From contig CM043958.1 of assembly GCA_014529385.2 (NCBI GenBank), positions 78,606,669-78,666,668 of the forward strand: 60,000 nucleotides of DNA, in the 5' to 3' direction. Positions 31,986 through 46,151 of this stretch are shown one piece after another. The notes beneath the pieces are model-generated. The model saw nothing but the letters and a program-made list of their open reading frames with translations, was not told the origin of the DNA and searched no databases. The stretch is from Adiantum capillus-veneris. Lineage: Eukaryota; Streptophyta; Polypodiopsida; Polypodiales; Pteridaceae. Numbering within the stretch: the first letter of the stretch is position 1; each line of letters begins with the position of its first letter. A program made the translations under genes and the position numbers.

Positions 31986-32082
31986 CTACTTCAGGCAAAG
32001 TTTTTCTAATGTCATCTAGCTCAATTGTGAGTTTTTGAATTCTGTCACAAATCTTGACATGAATTTCCTCCCTCTCATGATC

Positions 32083-33577
32083 ATAGTTGTTCTTCCATGA
32101 GTCCCTGAACTGCAGCCAACATGGTCTCAAGAATCCCAGATCCTGACTGATCTGGTTGTGCTTTCTCAGAAGACTGGGTTGGTATCTTTTGAATGACCAG
32201 AGCATCAGAACTCTCTAGCTGCTCTGACAGCTTCTTGGCTAAATCGTCTGTGATTTTCGTCGCCAATTCTCTCTGCTCCTTCCATTCATCAACAACCTTT
32301 TCTTTACCCTTGGCCTTCCACACCTCTCTCTACTGAGCCCATTTTCTACTTCTAGGACTGACTGGTTTCGGCGGCTTATCTAGAATTTCCTCAATGACCA
32401 CCCTTTGTTGCGTGTAACTGCTTCTTTTTGGACCAAGACCTCTTCTTGGCCAAGACCTCTTCTTTTTGGACCAAGACCTCTTCTTGGCCTTGTCTTTGCT
32501 CTTTTCATTTGAGCTACTTTCCGAGCTACTGGAGGTCTTACTAGAATCAGAATTCTTAGTAGAAATACTGCTACTACTGGACCTCCTCTTCTTGGGAATC
32601 CTTTCCTTCGTTGCCTACTGTTCCAACTTCAGGGCTCGCTGCACCAAGTCGTTGAATTTCTTTGTTGGTGTGGGTACCTCTTGTTCCCTAAGCTTTTTAC
32701 TACGGAAACCATTTAAAAACCATGCTCGCAACCTCTTTTCTGATGGTGGTTCCTGCAACTGCCTAGTGAGCTCCTTGATTTTCTCAACATAACTTCTGAC
32801 TGATAATTTTCCTTGCTTTATCTTATCCAGTTCACAGAGGATATCCTCATCTCCTATGTTGTCTGAATATTCCAGTCGGAAAGCTTTGAGCAGTTTGTTG
32901 TATGATCTGAGTTGGCAAGTTGGGTAATGGTAGTACCATTTCCTTGCTGCATCCTTTAGTGTCTGAGGAAAATATTCCCCCCAATCATCTTCATCAATAT
33001 TTTTCAACTTAGCATACTTTTCAAAGGCTTGGATATGAACATTTGGATCATCTTTCTTTCCACCTTTGAACACTGGAAAATAAATTTTCAATGAAGAGGT
33101 GTAATCATGTTGATCAACATCGTTTCTGCCTCTTCCGACCTTAGGAACGTGACTCTTTCTTGAAGATTTCTTATAATGGTCTGTATCAGCACCCCAATAT
33201 ATTTCTTCATCAGTCTCAGCTTTTGTTTCCTCCCTAGCTTTTCTACTGGAGCTGTGGCGACCACCTTTACTGCCTTTGGCTCCTTCATCCCTCTGTGTGG
33301 TCCGAGAACTCCTGGCCTTGCGTTCTTCCCTCTTAGCCCTTCTTCTTTTGGACTGACTGGAGTGCTGAGAATCCTTGGCCTCATCAGCATGACTGTGCTC
33401 CTCCTGAGCCTCAGTATTAGTCACCTGTTCATTCTTAGGATCAGAATCTCTTTTTGATTCCTCAGGGATAGGATCAACGTGGTAGGATGGTTTACGACCA
33501 GGACTGGTTTTGAGTGCCATCACTTCAGCTGAAAATTCTAACTGGGAGAAAACAGCTCTAACCACCATGATCACCAA
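32083..33577 (-). pseudogene. gag of the outer gypsy element
   Basis: A 320-codon frame (33577-32615) followed, after TAG at 32615-32617, by the same frame to about 32083 with another TAG near 32335. The N-terminal ~150 residues are highly charged (Lys/Arg/Glu/Ser). About residues 165-310 form the retrotransposon gag (capsid) domain: 'FPVFKGGKKDDPNVHIQAFE', 'DAARKWYYHYP', 'LRSYNKLLKAFRLEYSD', 'LSVRSYVEKIKELTRQL'. A Ser/Lys-rich tail follows. No CCHC knuckle is visible, and integrase sequence begins only ~100 bp beyond the tail. A long internal deletion has therefore removed knuckle, protease, RT and RNase H, or the family lacks them. Both stops can be read as CAG changed to TAG. Confidence 0.8.
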
Positions 33578-33579
33578 AA

Positions 33580-34086
33580 TGGAATTGAAGCTGATCTCTT
33601 CAGATAGCTGATTCCAGTGTTAGAATTTACAGCTACTGATAAGTCATCAGTTCAGTCAGTGAAACTGGAATAGAAGGTGGAAACTGGACTGAAATAATAA
33701 ACTGAACTGAAATAGTATACTGGAATGAGAAACATACTGGATGACTGGAAAATTGTTTATAGTTTCAGATTCAGATTCATAGTTTATGAATAACCAGTAC
33801 AAGGTATAACAGACTGAAGCTCAATTGACTACAGTAGTAATGATTACAAAGTGGAGTTACAGGCAAAGAGATTGTAGCTCAGAAACTGCTTAGGAGGCTA
33901 AAACCAAGAGAACTAAGAAGTAAGAAGCCAAAAGACAAGCAGCCCGATTACAATGTAATGGGTCCTATTTATAGCCTTTAGAAGTTACTGTAGTAACTGC
34001 CGTGGTAATTACTGCTGTGTGACCAATCCATTGTCCGGCTTTCAGGTGATAGTTTTTGCCTGTTGGAGCCGTCTTCGCTTTCTACA
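33580..34086 (-). mobile_element. 5' LTR of the outer gypsy element (507 bp)
   Basis: On the minus strand it starts TGTAGAAAG at 34086 and ends CAATTCCA at 33580. The U5-side 220 bp match 16929-17149. A TATA box (CTATAAATAG, 33965-33974, minus) is well placed for a U3 promoter. The sequence after the LTR end (TTTTGGTGATCA) would be the PBS, but I cannot assign its tRNA. Confidence 0.8.
33965..33974 (-). promoter_or_regulatory. TATA box in the outer element's 5' LTR
   Basis: CTATAAATAG on the minus strand, about 110 bp from the LTR start. Transcription would run toward gag. Confidence 0.65.
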
Positions 34087-35418
<1,332 letters not shown>

Positions 35419-35645
35419 TCAAAAGGCGCCTTTCAACCTCCACCCTTCATCTTGAGTGAGATCTAGTGGCTAGGATGGGCTCCCCTCTCTTCAAAATGCG
35501 CCTTTTCACCTCCTCCCTTGATCTTGATTGAGATCCAAAGGCCGAGATTGAGCCCCCACTTCAAATGGCGCCTTTCAACCTCCACCCTTGATCTTGTGCA
35601 AGATCCAATGGTCAAGATTGCACCCCCACATCATATGGAGCCTTG
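35419..35645. repeat. 70-bp tandem repeat, three units plus a partial one
   Basis: Units start at 35419, 35491, 35561 and 35631 (partial), each opening TCA.A.GGCGCC and containing CTTGATCTTG...GAGATCCAA and a run of Cs. The copies are diverged. Its function is unknown. Confidence 0.8.
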
Positions 35646-35994
35646 CTCTTTTACCCATTGAACAACTTGCACCTTCCCCTCCAATTAACCAATGGTCCAT
35701 CTTCCAAGGCCTATTAAATATGGGCCAAAGACCCCACTAGTGAGTTTCTTTTGAAAACTGACATATTCTAGCTCAAAACCACTAAGAGGTTTTTTGTGTC
35801 CCCTTAACCCCCTACCAATTAGAAACTTAATCCCAAACCTTACAAGGCCCCAAAGAAGTCCAATATTTTCCTAATGATTTATATTTTTGATATTATGATA
35901 TACCCAAATATTGTATTTATTCATGGTTACCTATTTCATATAATGATTCTCTTTTGTCATTCTCTTGTGCCTCTGTGCACTCAATTTTCACCCT

Positions 35995-36117
<123 letters not shown>

Positions 36118-36380
36118 TCTTGCAGTGAAGTCTACACATATATTCACCCTCCACTTTGTCATTTTCTTGAGTAAGCTTTCATTCATATCACACATTTAGA
36201 GCTAACACTAGTCGCTAGGGTGGATGCAATTCGACTCATGGCTTAAACTCCATGTTAGCTCAAGCGCTAAGAACTCGTCCCATATGAAATGAGTCGACAA
36301 CTTTGATGTATATTGAAATTGAATAAAAGTGTAAATTGTATAACTTTTGCATAGATCCTTGGGAAGGGGTATCTCTCATT

Positions 36381-36836
<456 letters not shown>

Positions 36837-36979
36837 AACGGCTATCTTAAGTTGTCATAGAACAATCAAGCGAGACCAACTTAAAGATAGAGAATATCAT
36901 GGCATCAACATTGTGCAATAAATTTGTGTAGCCATCTGGATTGGTGATACAAAAAATGCATAGAGCAAAGTTCAAAATT

Positions 36980-37230
36980 TGTGTTTAAGCTCCTTGAAAA
37001 ACATGCTACAATTGGCAATGCTTTAGTTGTCATGGATGCTAGATTTTTTTCTCGCACAAGGCACAAAAAGTTCTTGTTTCTGCGATTACCAAGGCCAGGA
37101 CTCAAGGAGCTCTTGACTATTTTAGCTCACATCTCAATTCCTATGCCATTACAAATGAAATTGAAATTGACAAACAAATTCACAACGGGATTAATAGTCA
37201 AGGCATATGGCTGAGTAGAACTAAGCCTTG
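36980..37230 (+). pseudogene. short PPR-like relic
   Basis: Plus-strand traces in changing frames: 'IGNALVVMDARF' at about 37012-37047, a 'GALDYF' helix near 37107-37125 and 'KQIHNGINSQGIW' near 37170-37212. These are the same landmarks seen in PPR repeats of blocks A and B. No continuous frame exists. This is low-evidence and rests on short motifs only. Confidence 0.35.
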
Positions 37231-39790
37231 GAAGGGTAGTGTATGGCTTATAGGAACTAAACTAGGCAAATGTAGGCAAAGTTACACCTAATACAAGAGT
37301 AGAAATGATGGGAAGAAGCCAATAAATCCGGAATTGAGCATAAAGTATGGACATGTGATGAGCTATCCCCATAAGGATCCAATCCATTTTCAACGACTCC
37401 AAGTCGAAGATGCTAGAGAGATGTTGTTACACAGAAATTCAAAGCTCGCTCACAAAGGGGCAAATAACCAAAGCATTGCTTGGATCAATTAAACCACGAT
37501 GTTTAAATCAGCCATCAAAACTTCCTTACATGATGCGTTGTAAGGCAAAACGTAAAGTAAATTAGAAGTGTTCAATGCTGCTTGAACAATAGAATATCAT
37601 TGGCACCCACCTATTCATGGAAATGAGAAAGTAACTAGACTTCTTCAACCATGCCTCTTAAATTATGAGAGGGCATATAATCACTTTCCATTAGCCTAAT
37701 ACCTTGACCTTCTTGATTGCCAAACCACTTAGGTTGCATTATATGTTACATAGAAAACCTATTATTTGTATCCTCAAACGATACATTAAGGGATAATGAT
37801 CACCTGTTGTTTAGTGACATGTCACAAATTTTTACAAATTTGCATAGCAATCGATAGGCTATCGATCGATTTTGCTGGCCTGCACCATGGCTACATGCAT
37901 TTGCAGCCACATGGGCCTGCATTGTTTCCATATTAATAAGATATATAGATTACATGAAATAAGTGTGTATATGATGCAAGGGAATCCTAGTCAATCAAAT
38001 AAATGCTCTACATTGGGGCTTTGAGGCGGGTTTCTTGCTCACATCATAAGACTCATGCAAATTCCTAAGAACAGTAGCCAAACCACTTGCACGACCATTC
38101 ATAGCTCCCAAGCCTTCAAGAATCATTCCAAAACATAAGGCTTACATTGTTTAATTCTCTTCCTAACCATCTTATACATAGGCATCTTACCCCCTCCACC
38201 CCACCAAAAAAAAGTTTACCTCACTCCCATTTTTAATAATTTACATCACTCCATGTACTCACGCCAAAATAGCTTGATAGTACACCTAGACTGTGACAAG
38301 GTGGATGGTAGTATTTGGAGCACTCTCAAAGAATTTTTCCCTTACATGCTCCAATATGTGCACAAAGGTGAAAATAACATTAGTGGATCTATAGACATGC
38401 TAGAAAAGCTAGAATTCAATTATAGTATGAAGAGTGGCATTGTTGGTTGCATCCAATGTTTTGGTAGCGAGTTGAATAGGCATGGTTGCATCCTATGTGC
38501 ACAAAGGTGAAACTAACATGAGTAGCTTAATACACAGGCTAGAAAAGCTAGTTCCTAACTATGCATGGAAGAATGGGATTTTTGGTTGCCTCTAAAAGCT
38601 CCACTTTTGTGGTATAAACTGATAACTCTGAAATGAGCCTATTTACTTTATAGAGCATGTGTGTTTGTGCTTTTCAAGATCCTTTTTACCATTCTCCAAT
38701 ATGAAAATGACCTCTTCAGCAAGGAGTAGCCCTATTGACAACTATGAAATGAGTCCCAATAGTCCCAATGCAGCTTGCTCGCTTACTTTATAGAGCATTT
38801 TGCTTTGTGCTTTGCAAGATCCTTTTACCATTAGCAAGAGGAAGTCCTATTGTCGTAGCCTATCTCAGAGAGACCTCATACAACTTGTAAGAAGGTGAAT
38901 GTACATCTTTATGTTTTTCCCATTTGCACTTCACACATGATACTATATAAAACGAATACATGATTATTTGCTAGATTATAGCTACATAGAATCACACATT
39001 TGAATGCAAATACATTTTTTTCTTTTTTATTTTAACAATTTCCTCAAGAGATATGATCTATAAACTAAACTAAATTGAATAAACAACCTCATGCAAAGAC
39101 CCTCCCATGAGGGACAATGGAAGACCAATCGTTCACATAAATCGAAGACCGATCGTTCACTTATAGGGAAGCCATAACCATTTGCAACCAACTAAATAAT
39201 CCATGTGTAGGTGTTGTGCTCATATAAAGGACAAGCATAGAACAAAGCATAAAATGCATAACCCGTAAAAAAGCTAGGTCGTGAAAAGAACCACCAGTAG
39301 CAAGTTGCACAATCCTTCAAGGCCTCATGAAGAGTAGCATCAGGTCACCCACCATCAAAACCAACAAAAGCAAGCTAAAGGGGAGCCAAGCCTTGGCAAG
39401 AAAAAGCCCTTTGTTGCCACTATGGAAAGCAATTGCTGCCACCAAATGGCCTAACCACATGAAGAGCACAAACTCTCAAACCAGACCACCACTTGCCCTT
39501 TCTAAGGAGAGGAGGGAGGGAAGGTCTTCTCTCTTCACCAAAAAGTTGAGGTTGGGAAGAGAATTATTGAAGGAGATGAGGGAGGGGAAACCGGGTGCCC
39601 CCTCCTAGGGACAAACCCGTGCATCTTAGGCATGACTATCTTTCCATCACACTAATTTATAAGCCTTACCTGTGAGCTTGGGCCCTACTTCAACAACTTC
39701 CCAAATCCTCCCTGCACATGAAGCACAAGCAAGCTCTAAAAGCCCAAGTAGGGGCTTCCCATAACTGCCTTAATGTTATTGTGGTTGATA
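37231..39790. other. intergenic, no gene recognised
   Basis: AT-rich sequence. Imperfect local repeats (for example the 'tagagca(t/tt)...tttgtgcttt' segments near 38655 and 38798) are present. An open frame at 38253-38510 and a basic one at 39327-39608 show no domain I can name. Confidence 0.45.
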
Positions 39791-39793
39791 TCA

Positions 39794-42400
39794 TTTTTTT
39801 TTTGCAAAACTCACAATGGTGAGTGAATTATATTAAAAAGACCAAAAATTACAACATTCAATCATGCTCTTGCCAAGCCGTGACGTCTCTCAGCAACCAA
39901 AGATACACCGGCTAACAAGGGAGCTGGCACCCTAGGACACTCAAAAGGACCCATATTCTAACTAGTCAATATGTCACCAACCGCCCTGGTCCATTCATTA
40001 TAATTCATTCGTTTCCCCATGGCGACAATTCTTTCCTACCTTTTTGTATAATCTTTGTAACCTAGCTGATTCAAGGGTGTTCTCAAAGACCCAACAGTTC
40101 TTGGCCTTCCATACGTGTTTGAAGTAGGAGAATCTAATTATTTGTGTGCTGATAGTAGCGCTTGACTCTTGAATACCTTTTTATCCAAGAAGAGATCATT
40201 CTTGAAGAACCCTATATGGTAGGTCTTTTGAACCCATTTGCAAATCTTCCCTGCTAGCTCGCCTCCTAGGCCACACATTTTTGGACACTCCTTGAATAAT
40301 TGAGGGAGGTCCTCATCAGCCATTTTGCATTGTGAGCATCTATCAAGACCAATGCCTCTAGCTAGAACCTTCACAACGGTAGGTAAGGACCCTCATAGGA
40401 CCTTGCATAGAAACACCTTTATCCTAATCGGTCATTTCAGGCACGAGATGTTCTTAGCAATTGTTATCGATCTTGATTCCGATCGTTGCTTGCCCCATTG
40501 ATTGTTTAGGGGGAAAAACCAATCCAAAGAGAGCATAAGGATGTTGTACACATCCTTGGTTTGAAATTTAAGGAACTGTCTATTCGTGGGCCACCACCAT
40601 GCTTTCCACTCAAAACTGGTTTTGTAGGTAGGCAACTAGCTTCTATCTAGCCATTCTAAAGCTCTATTGACCACCAGTCCTTCAATCCCACTGAATTGTT
40701 CCTTTCCTTCTACTACTATTGCTGTCCCAAAATTGGCCCATCAACGTAGTCCTTTTGTTATTGACATTTCTAGCGAGTTATAGAGTTGTGATAGTACCTT
40801 GTCAACTCTCCCCATTCCAAGGCCACTGATGCTTTGTTTCACTTCCAAACTAGCTTGCCTGTTATGCCCCCGAGTTTTGACCATCGATGGACAAGCAACT
40901 TGTCGTGCATCTCAAGATCTTTCCACTTGCATCGTTGCGAGCACAATTTGGCCTTGTCCATCATGGCCTTTGTCATAATAGCCCATGCTTGGTCTTGCTT
41001 TGTGAGTGCTACCAAATACTTGGCACAGTGGGCCTTTACATGATTACTAGGCTTAAGGATCCCGATACCGCCTCGGTCTATAGGTCTCACAAAATGAAAT
41101 CCTAACCGGCCCAATGCTAGGGTGTTGAGTCTTTAATGCTGTTTTTCTATAAGAATGGGGGTTGATAACTTTGTCTTGAAGGGGAGAAAGCATGAGGGAA
41201 ACCATTTTGGCAACAATTTTGTAGGCTACTGACATCATGCTAATGGGCCACCAATGTTTTAGTTGGGAGCAACACACTTGTTTTGGGATAGGTTTGATGA
41301 GGCCCCTTTTAATACTAGAGTCCAAAACCCCATCAACTAGTGCTTGGTTGGCCACTATTGTGATTGGGGACTTCATCTTGTTGAGGGCTTGATGTGTGAG
41401 AGAGAATTCCTCCTCGGTGAACTCCTTCTCAAGGAGGTTGGAGTTGAAAATAGAATCCATTTTTTGGACACTTTCAAGGAGAATAACTTTTGCTTCATCC
41501 ACTTTTGGGGATCGGGCCTCAGGTTATCCTATGATTTGTTGTAGGTGATCAAGCATCAGATGGGCCATTTTATCCGAGTCCTTAACCTCATTTCCTTCCC
41601 CATTGGTGAGTGATTGGACTATACCCCGATTTATCTTGACATTGAGGGCTCTATTAATGTGAGTTTGATTAGCCTCCTTCGAATGGAGGTAGGTTTTCTT
41701 GGACAATATTCTGGCTTTCTTCACCTCCTCCAGTTGGTAGTCGGTCAAGTCTCCCTTGTCTTCAAGCCACCTTCTATCCTCCGCTTTTGAGGCAGACCCT
41801 TCTTATTTTTTCAGAGTTAATAGCTTAACTTTTTCACCAAGTTGCTTTAGGTGCTCCTTGTGGTATTTCTTCCTTCTGGGACCTGCAGTTTTGATTGCTT
41901 TTTGAATATTCTTGGCAAAGATATTGCAAGCCCTAGGGCTTGTTGCATGCACATCTTTACAAAGCTTGCTCATTGCTTTAGATCCAGGCTTTTAAACAAA
42001 GGGTCTTTGAACGTATGGGGCCCCGTTGAAAGAAACTTCTTTGATCCTTGTGGAAAATGAGCTTCTCCTTTGTTTTTTTCAAATTTCATGCTTAATGGCA
42101 GGTGGTCCAATAGGCACTGTGAGGTTAACACCTTCATCTCGAGCAATGATGGTAGTCAGTCAGCTTGATGAGAGCAATAGCAACAATCTAGTCAAGATGC
42201 CGTACCGGCATATTGCAGATTGGTGTACATGAACCTTGGCATGTCATTCCAAGGCCCCACCTCCAAAATGTCTATTAGAGCCCACTTTTCACACGTTCTT
42301 AGCCATTTGGATCTTTGAGATCCAGCTAGTATGGACGATGAGCCTAATCTGTCCTTTCTCTTGAGAAGCAAATATTCTTCTAAAACAAGATGTGATGCTT
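39794..42400 (-). pseudogene. L1-like LINE relic: endonuclease end, partial RT, RT zinc-binding region, A-tail
   Basis: Minus strand, read from 42400. The endonuclease C-terminal part (about 42310-42080) contains 'VGPWNDMPRF' and the terminal 'DHLPLSM' motif. A linker follows (41748-41524). The RT start (41502-41130) has 'EEEFSLTHQALNKMKSP' and 'QLKHWWPISMMSVAYKI'. It jumps directly to the C-terminal 'GGIGILKPSNH' region (41114-40839), so the RT palm with the active site is deleted. A zinc-binding region ('CSQCKMADEDL..LFKECP', about 40345-40285) follows, then a 3' UTR and a 10-base A-tail (39803-39794). This is a different family from the LINE at 4.3-11.6 kb. Confidence 0.75.
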
Positions 42401-42996
42401 TTAAAGAGTAATTACCATAGTAGGCATCCCCAATTTTGAAAGCAATTGTTTAGGTAGAATCTTAGGAGATGCTTTTGTTTCAAGGGATGTAAAAATAAAG
42501 TTGAGTGTTCTCGAAAAGCAAAGGGAAAACTTTTCCTTTATTGGTTTGATAAATTGACTTGTTTTTTTTTCGGTGTGCGCGACGGACGTCTCTCGTGCGC
42601 CATGTTATGCAAGCAATCGCAAGACAAGCCAACGGGAGGTTGTGTGAGTTGGGGTGAGGAGGGATAAGATGCAACATCAATTATATTTTTAAAGTTACCC
42701 GTTCGTGGTTGCAGATCTATGCATCGACTCTTCGAAGATTCGATGAATCTTCGGAGGTTCGGTTTGACAATTGAGATCCGTTTTTGAGTGCTTAACATAT
42801 ATTTTGTCACAAATTACCTCGATCAAAAGGCAATTATGTCTAAAAATATTGAACCAATTCATCACGAAAGCCTACATAACCAACTCAAATTTTAGTTTTA
42901 GCATCGTGTATGATAGAGTGTGCTCTTGATTTTTGGAGTGGTTTGGTAGCAAGAATTTCTTTCAAGTGAAAAGCCAGGGAGGTAACACGTGGAGTC

Positions 42997-43033
<37 letters not shown>

Positions 43034-43264
43034 AGAAGGTTCAGTGGCTCACATACGTACTGCAGGAGCACGGATAGAATGCTATGTCCTGCAGGCAAAT
43101 GAGGGGAGTTGCAACGCTAGAGAGGATCTATGTAGATTCCAACAAATGAAAGTGCGTAGACCCAAAAGGGGCTTAAAAGAAGGTGAAGGCTCACTTTGGC
43201 ATTTCAAAACAAGGTGAAGGGTCACGTGGATCCTAAATTTTCTTTTTTCCATAATCAGAATTTT
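42401..43264. repeat. dispersed repeat copy and GA microsatellite
   Basis: 42765 to about 42920 matches 48752-48903 (starting TTGACAATTGAGATCCG). A GA run lies at about 42998-43028. No gene recognised. Confidence 0.6.
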
Positions 43265-43420
43265 GAGTGGTTGAGCTATGTTAACCAATGGAATGTGAAA
43301 TATGCTCAAGCATGTTAAGTGCTTAAGGGGTCATGTATTAACCCCTTAACGAATGGTTGAGTTATATTAACGGATGGAATGTGAAAATATGCTCTACATG
43401 TTAAGTGCTTAAGGGGTCAT
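43265..43420. repeat. tandem duplication, unit about 86 bp
   Basis: 43265-43333 and 43351-43420 share GG(T)TGAG(C/T)TAT(G/A)TTAAC...GTTAAGTGCTTAAGGGGTCAT. Confidence 0.8.
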
Positions 43421-43479
43421 AATTCATGATTTGAGACTATAGAGTCCCTTCCCGGCAATAGCTACTTAGATAGTTACAT

Positions 43480-43800
43480 TTTGGTGACTATTAGATACAA
43501 TCTCTAGAGTTATTATGTTTTTTGGATAGAGAAGATCACTTCCCTGCTTTCTTGAATGATCTCTTTGAACTTAGCTATTGAGTGGCATTTTTCAAAGACA
43601 TGCCGATTTTTGGCCTTCCGTTAAAGTTTGCATGAAGTAGCAAAAGCGAACGATTTTGTGTGTAGATTAGAATGGTTTGGTTCTTCCAAATCTTACCTTC
43701 CAAGAGTAGGTCGCTCTTAAAACATTCTAAAATTGGCAACCAAAGCCTATTTAAAAAACAAGGTGAAGAATCACATTGACCCGTTAAGAAAATGTAATGC
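43480..43800 (-). pseudogene. L1-like LINE relic (RT zinc-binding region)
   Basis: The minus-strand frame 43802-43575 contains 'FKSDLLLEGKIWKNQTIL', closely parallel to 'FKNDLFLDKKVFKSQALL' in the relic at 39.8-42.4 kb, followed by a 'NGRPKIGMSLKNA' stretch in the same relative place. Only this short piece is present. It cannot encode a working protein. Confidence 0.5.
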
Positions 43801-44262
43801 AAAAGTAAATGATGATTGTGCTTGTAGAATTCAGTTTTTTACAACAAATATTTTGGAGGGTTGTAAAGAGGGTATATTATAAAGGGACTAGTTGGTATAT
43901 TCTCATCTTCCTACTCGGTCCAACTTTATCAAGACGAATGTCTCCAGATTCGCTCTCACTCTCGTTCTTTTGCAAAGCGAACCCCTTCCCTTAGGTTCAT
44001 GTCTTGCACCTCGCCCCACCTCTCCGCCCTCGCCTCCATTCCTCTCTGAGGTTTAGTGAGATAGAGTGCTGCATCGCCCGCCCTGCGCTTTACTGGGTGG
44101 GCGTCTCTGGCATGCTCCCTCGCCACATTCCTACCTGTCACTCCTTCCCCAATCAATCACGGTCATGCGCACGCCTTTCACTCCTTTTCATGGCCATTTT
44201 TCCCTCCATCTCTACGCAACCTCACTTGCACATCACCCTCTTCCCCTTGCAGGCAGACAAAC

Positions 44263-44320
<58 letters not shown>

Positions 44321-44664
44321 TTCTTTTGCACCTTTGACCTCAAACATATGAGAGCTCTATCTCTCTCTCTATGTATCTCCTATAGCACCAAGAGACATGG
44401 CCGCCATACCTAAACCCACAGCTCCTTACCTTCACTCCCTTGGCATACCCATCGCTGACATTTGTTGCATTGCAAGGAGCATCACATGCAAAGACAAAGG
44501 CAAGGCAACCCACGAAGGGCATTCAGAGAGAACATGCAGCTACACAAAGAGAGCCACATGCACAATCCTACAATGCCATCGCGCACACGATCACCTCCCT
44601 CCCTGGCGACACAGTCTCTATGCGACCTGCTCTGTCGCACTCTTGACACCATGCAAGAAAAATA

Positions 44665-44715
<51 letters not shown>

Positions 44716-45152
44716 GTGCATGTGCTAAAGCCACATTAGCCCAAAAAATCATGATCTATTTTTCATTGCAAAGCTGACTTGAGCGCCTCAACTCAGAACA
44801 GCATTCTCTTCCGCCTGGGTCCTTATCGCAAGCTCACCTCCGAGAAGCACCCCCCTTCGTTTGGGTCCTGTTGCACCACCCGCTCCTTGTCCTAGATGTC
44901 AATCACCCACATCCACTTGGCTTTGTGTCCCATCACATGTTGCTTGATCTTGACACCGTCTTGAGCCCCCAACTCTCCTCCATGCTTACGTTCTCGTCTC
45001 TTGCATAACTGGCGTTCATAGTTTGTGTCTCTCTTCTCGTCCATGCCCACCTGGATCTGTTGAGCTGAGATTCACTGGCGGAGACATATCATACTTCTCC
45101 GTGCTCAACAGACAAAGTGCTCAACAGACAAAGAGAACTCTCAAGTCGCAAT

Positions 45153-45196
<44 letters not shown>

Positions 45197-46145
45197 TTTT
45201 CTTGCTACGTATGTTCACCTCAAACGAACACCCTCTTGTCTCCTCGTTCTCCTCACCTGCTCGTGGTTGTAGGTCGGTTGCGCCAGCTGTCGAGCGCCCA
45301 CTACAAACAGTCATTTGGGGTATTTGGGAAATTTTTGAAATTTGACCAACTCCGCTTTTCTTTTGCCAATCCTAAAGGATCTTGCGAGATTCGTCGAAAC
45401 CAGACATGCATGCAAACCTACTAGGTCAAGTTATTTTAATGGTACACATGGAGAAGTTACTTATTGACCGAATTTGGCCTAACTTGAAAATTTAGTTTGT
45501 GACTTTTTTGAGATAGATCTTGTAGTAAACTGTCTAAAGAAGCCAATGTAATTATTTTGATATAGGTAGGATTTTAGGGTTAATTTCAACATTTAAATGA
45601 CATCAAAGTAGGATCAAATGACCATTGATCATTGAATTATCAAAACATTGTTAAAGGAATAATGGGTCTAAGTAATTTTGTGTGAATATTTTAGTTAATA
45701 ATAATAATATTTTATGAAGATGGCACTAATTAATGGCATTTTTCTTCTTGTGCCTTCCTTGAACCTCCTTCGCATTCTTGTCAATTGGCAGCTTGAGGCT
45801 GCATTTGTGTGGCTTTCACCCCTTCCCTTGCCTGCATCATCTTGACCTCCATCCCTTATGCACCACCTAACAAGCTTCCACCTTGAACTTACTCGTTGCT
45901 TGGCTGCCACCTCTCCTTCCCTCTCCTTTTCTCTGGCCAGAGCCTGCCTGCAAACTTTTATCTTCATTTTTTCTTTTTCAAAATGCGTATCGTGCTAGAT
46001 TTTGCTTAATAAAACACTCCCAAAACATGCCAACCTACACTTCAAGGGTTACATGTGACATGTATGTTTGAGTTTTTTCTTTGAAAGGTATTTTATCAAT
46101 ATTAGGAATGTCTAAACTTAATCCCTAATAATGATACATGTTAGT
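43801..46145. other. intergenic with CT and GA microsatellites, no gene recognised
   Basis: (CT)n at 44268-44317 and 44670-44713, (GA)n at about 45155-45192. The 43.95-45.35 kb part is more GC-rich than its surroundings and has open frames on both strands, but none shows a domain and several run through microsatellites. From 45.4 to 46.1 kb it is AT-rich and featureless. Confidence 0.45.
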
Positions 46146-46151
46146 CGACGG

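Larger units (their letters stand above)
16929..34086 (-). mobile_element. outer Ty3/gypsy-type LTR retrotransposon, defective, interrupted by a second element
   Basis: Minus-strand element read from 34086 to 16929: LTR (34086-33580), gag (33577 to about 32083), integrase (about 31985-30733), an extra ORF (about 30300-30234 continued at 20057-17133), and an LTR fragment (17149-16929). Both outer ends are bounded by GTGTG (16924-16928 and 34087-34091), consistent with a 5-bp target duplication, although the site is a microsatellite and so weakly diagnostic. The zinc knuckle, protease, RT and RNase H expected between gag and integrase are absent. The element at 20058-30233 splits the extra ORF. 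It cannot move on its own. Confidence 0.8.

Noticed and set aside
39327-39608. 93-codon basic plus-strand frame
   Set aside because: Lys/Arg/Ser-rich with no domain, no start context and no homologous copy in the window. Not supported as a gene.
43950-44420. Overlapping 115-codon frames in a GC-richer region
   Set aside because: They run through a CT microsatellite, and both strands are equally open. No domain is visible.
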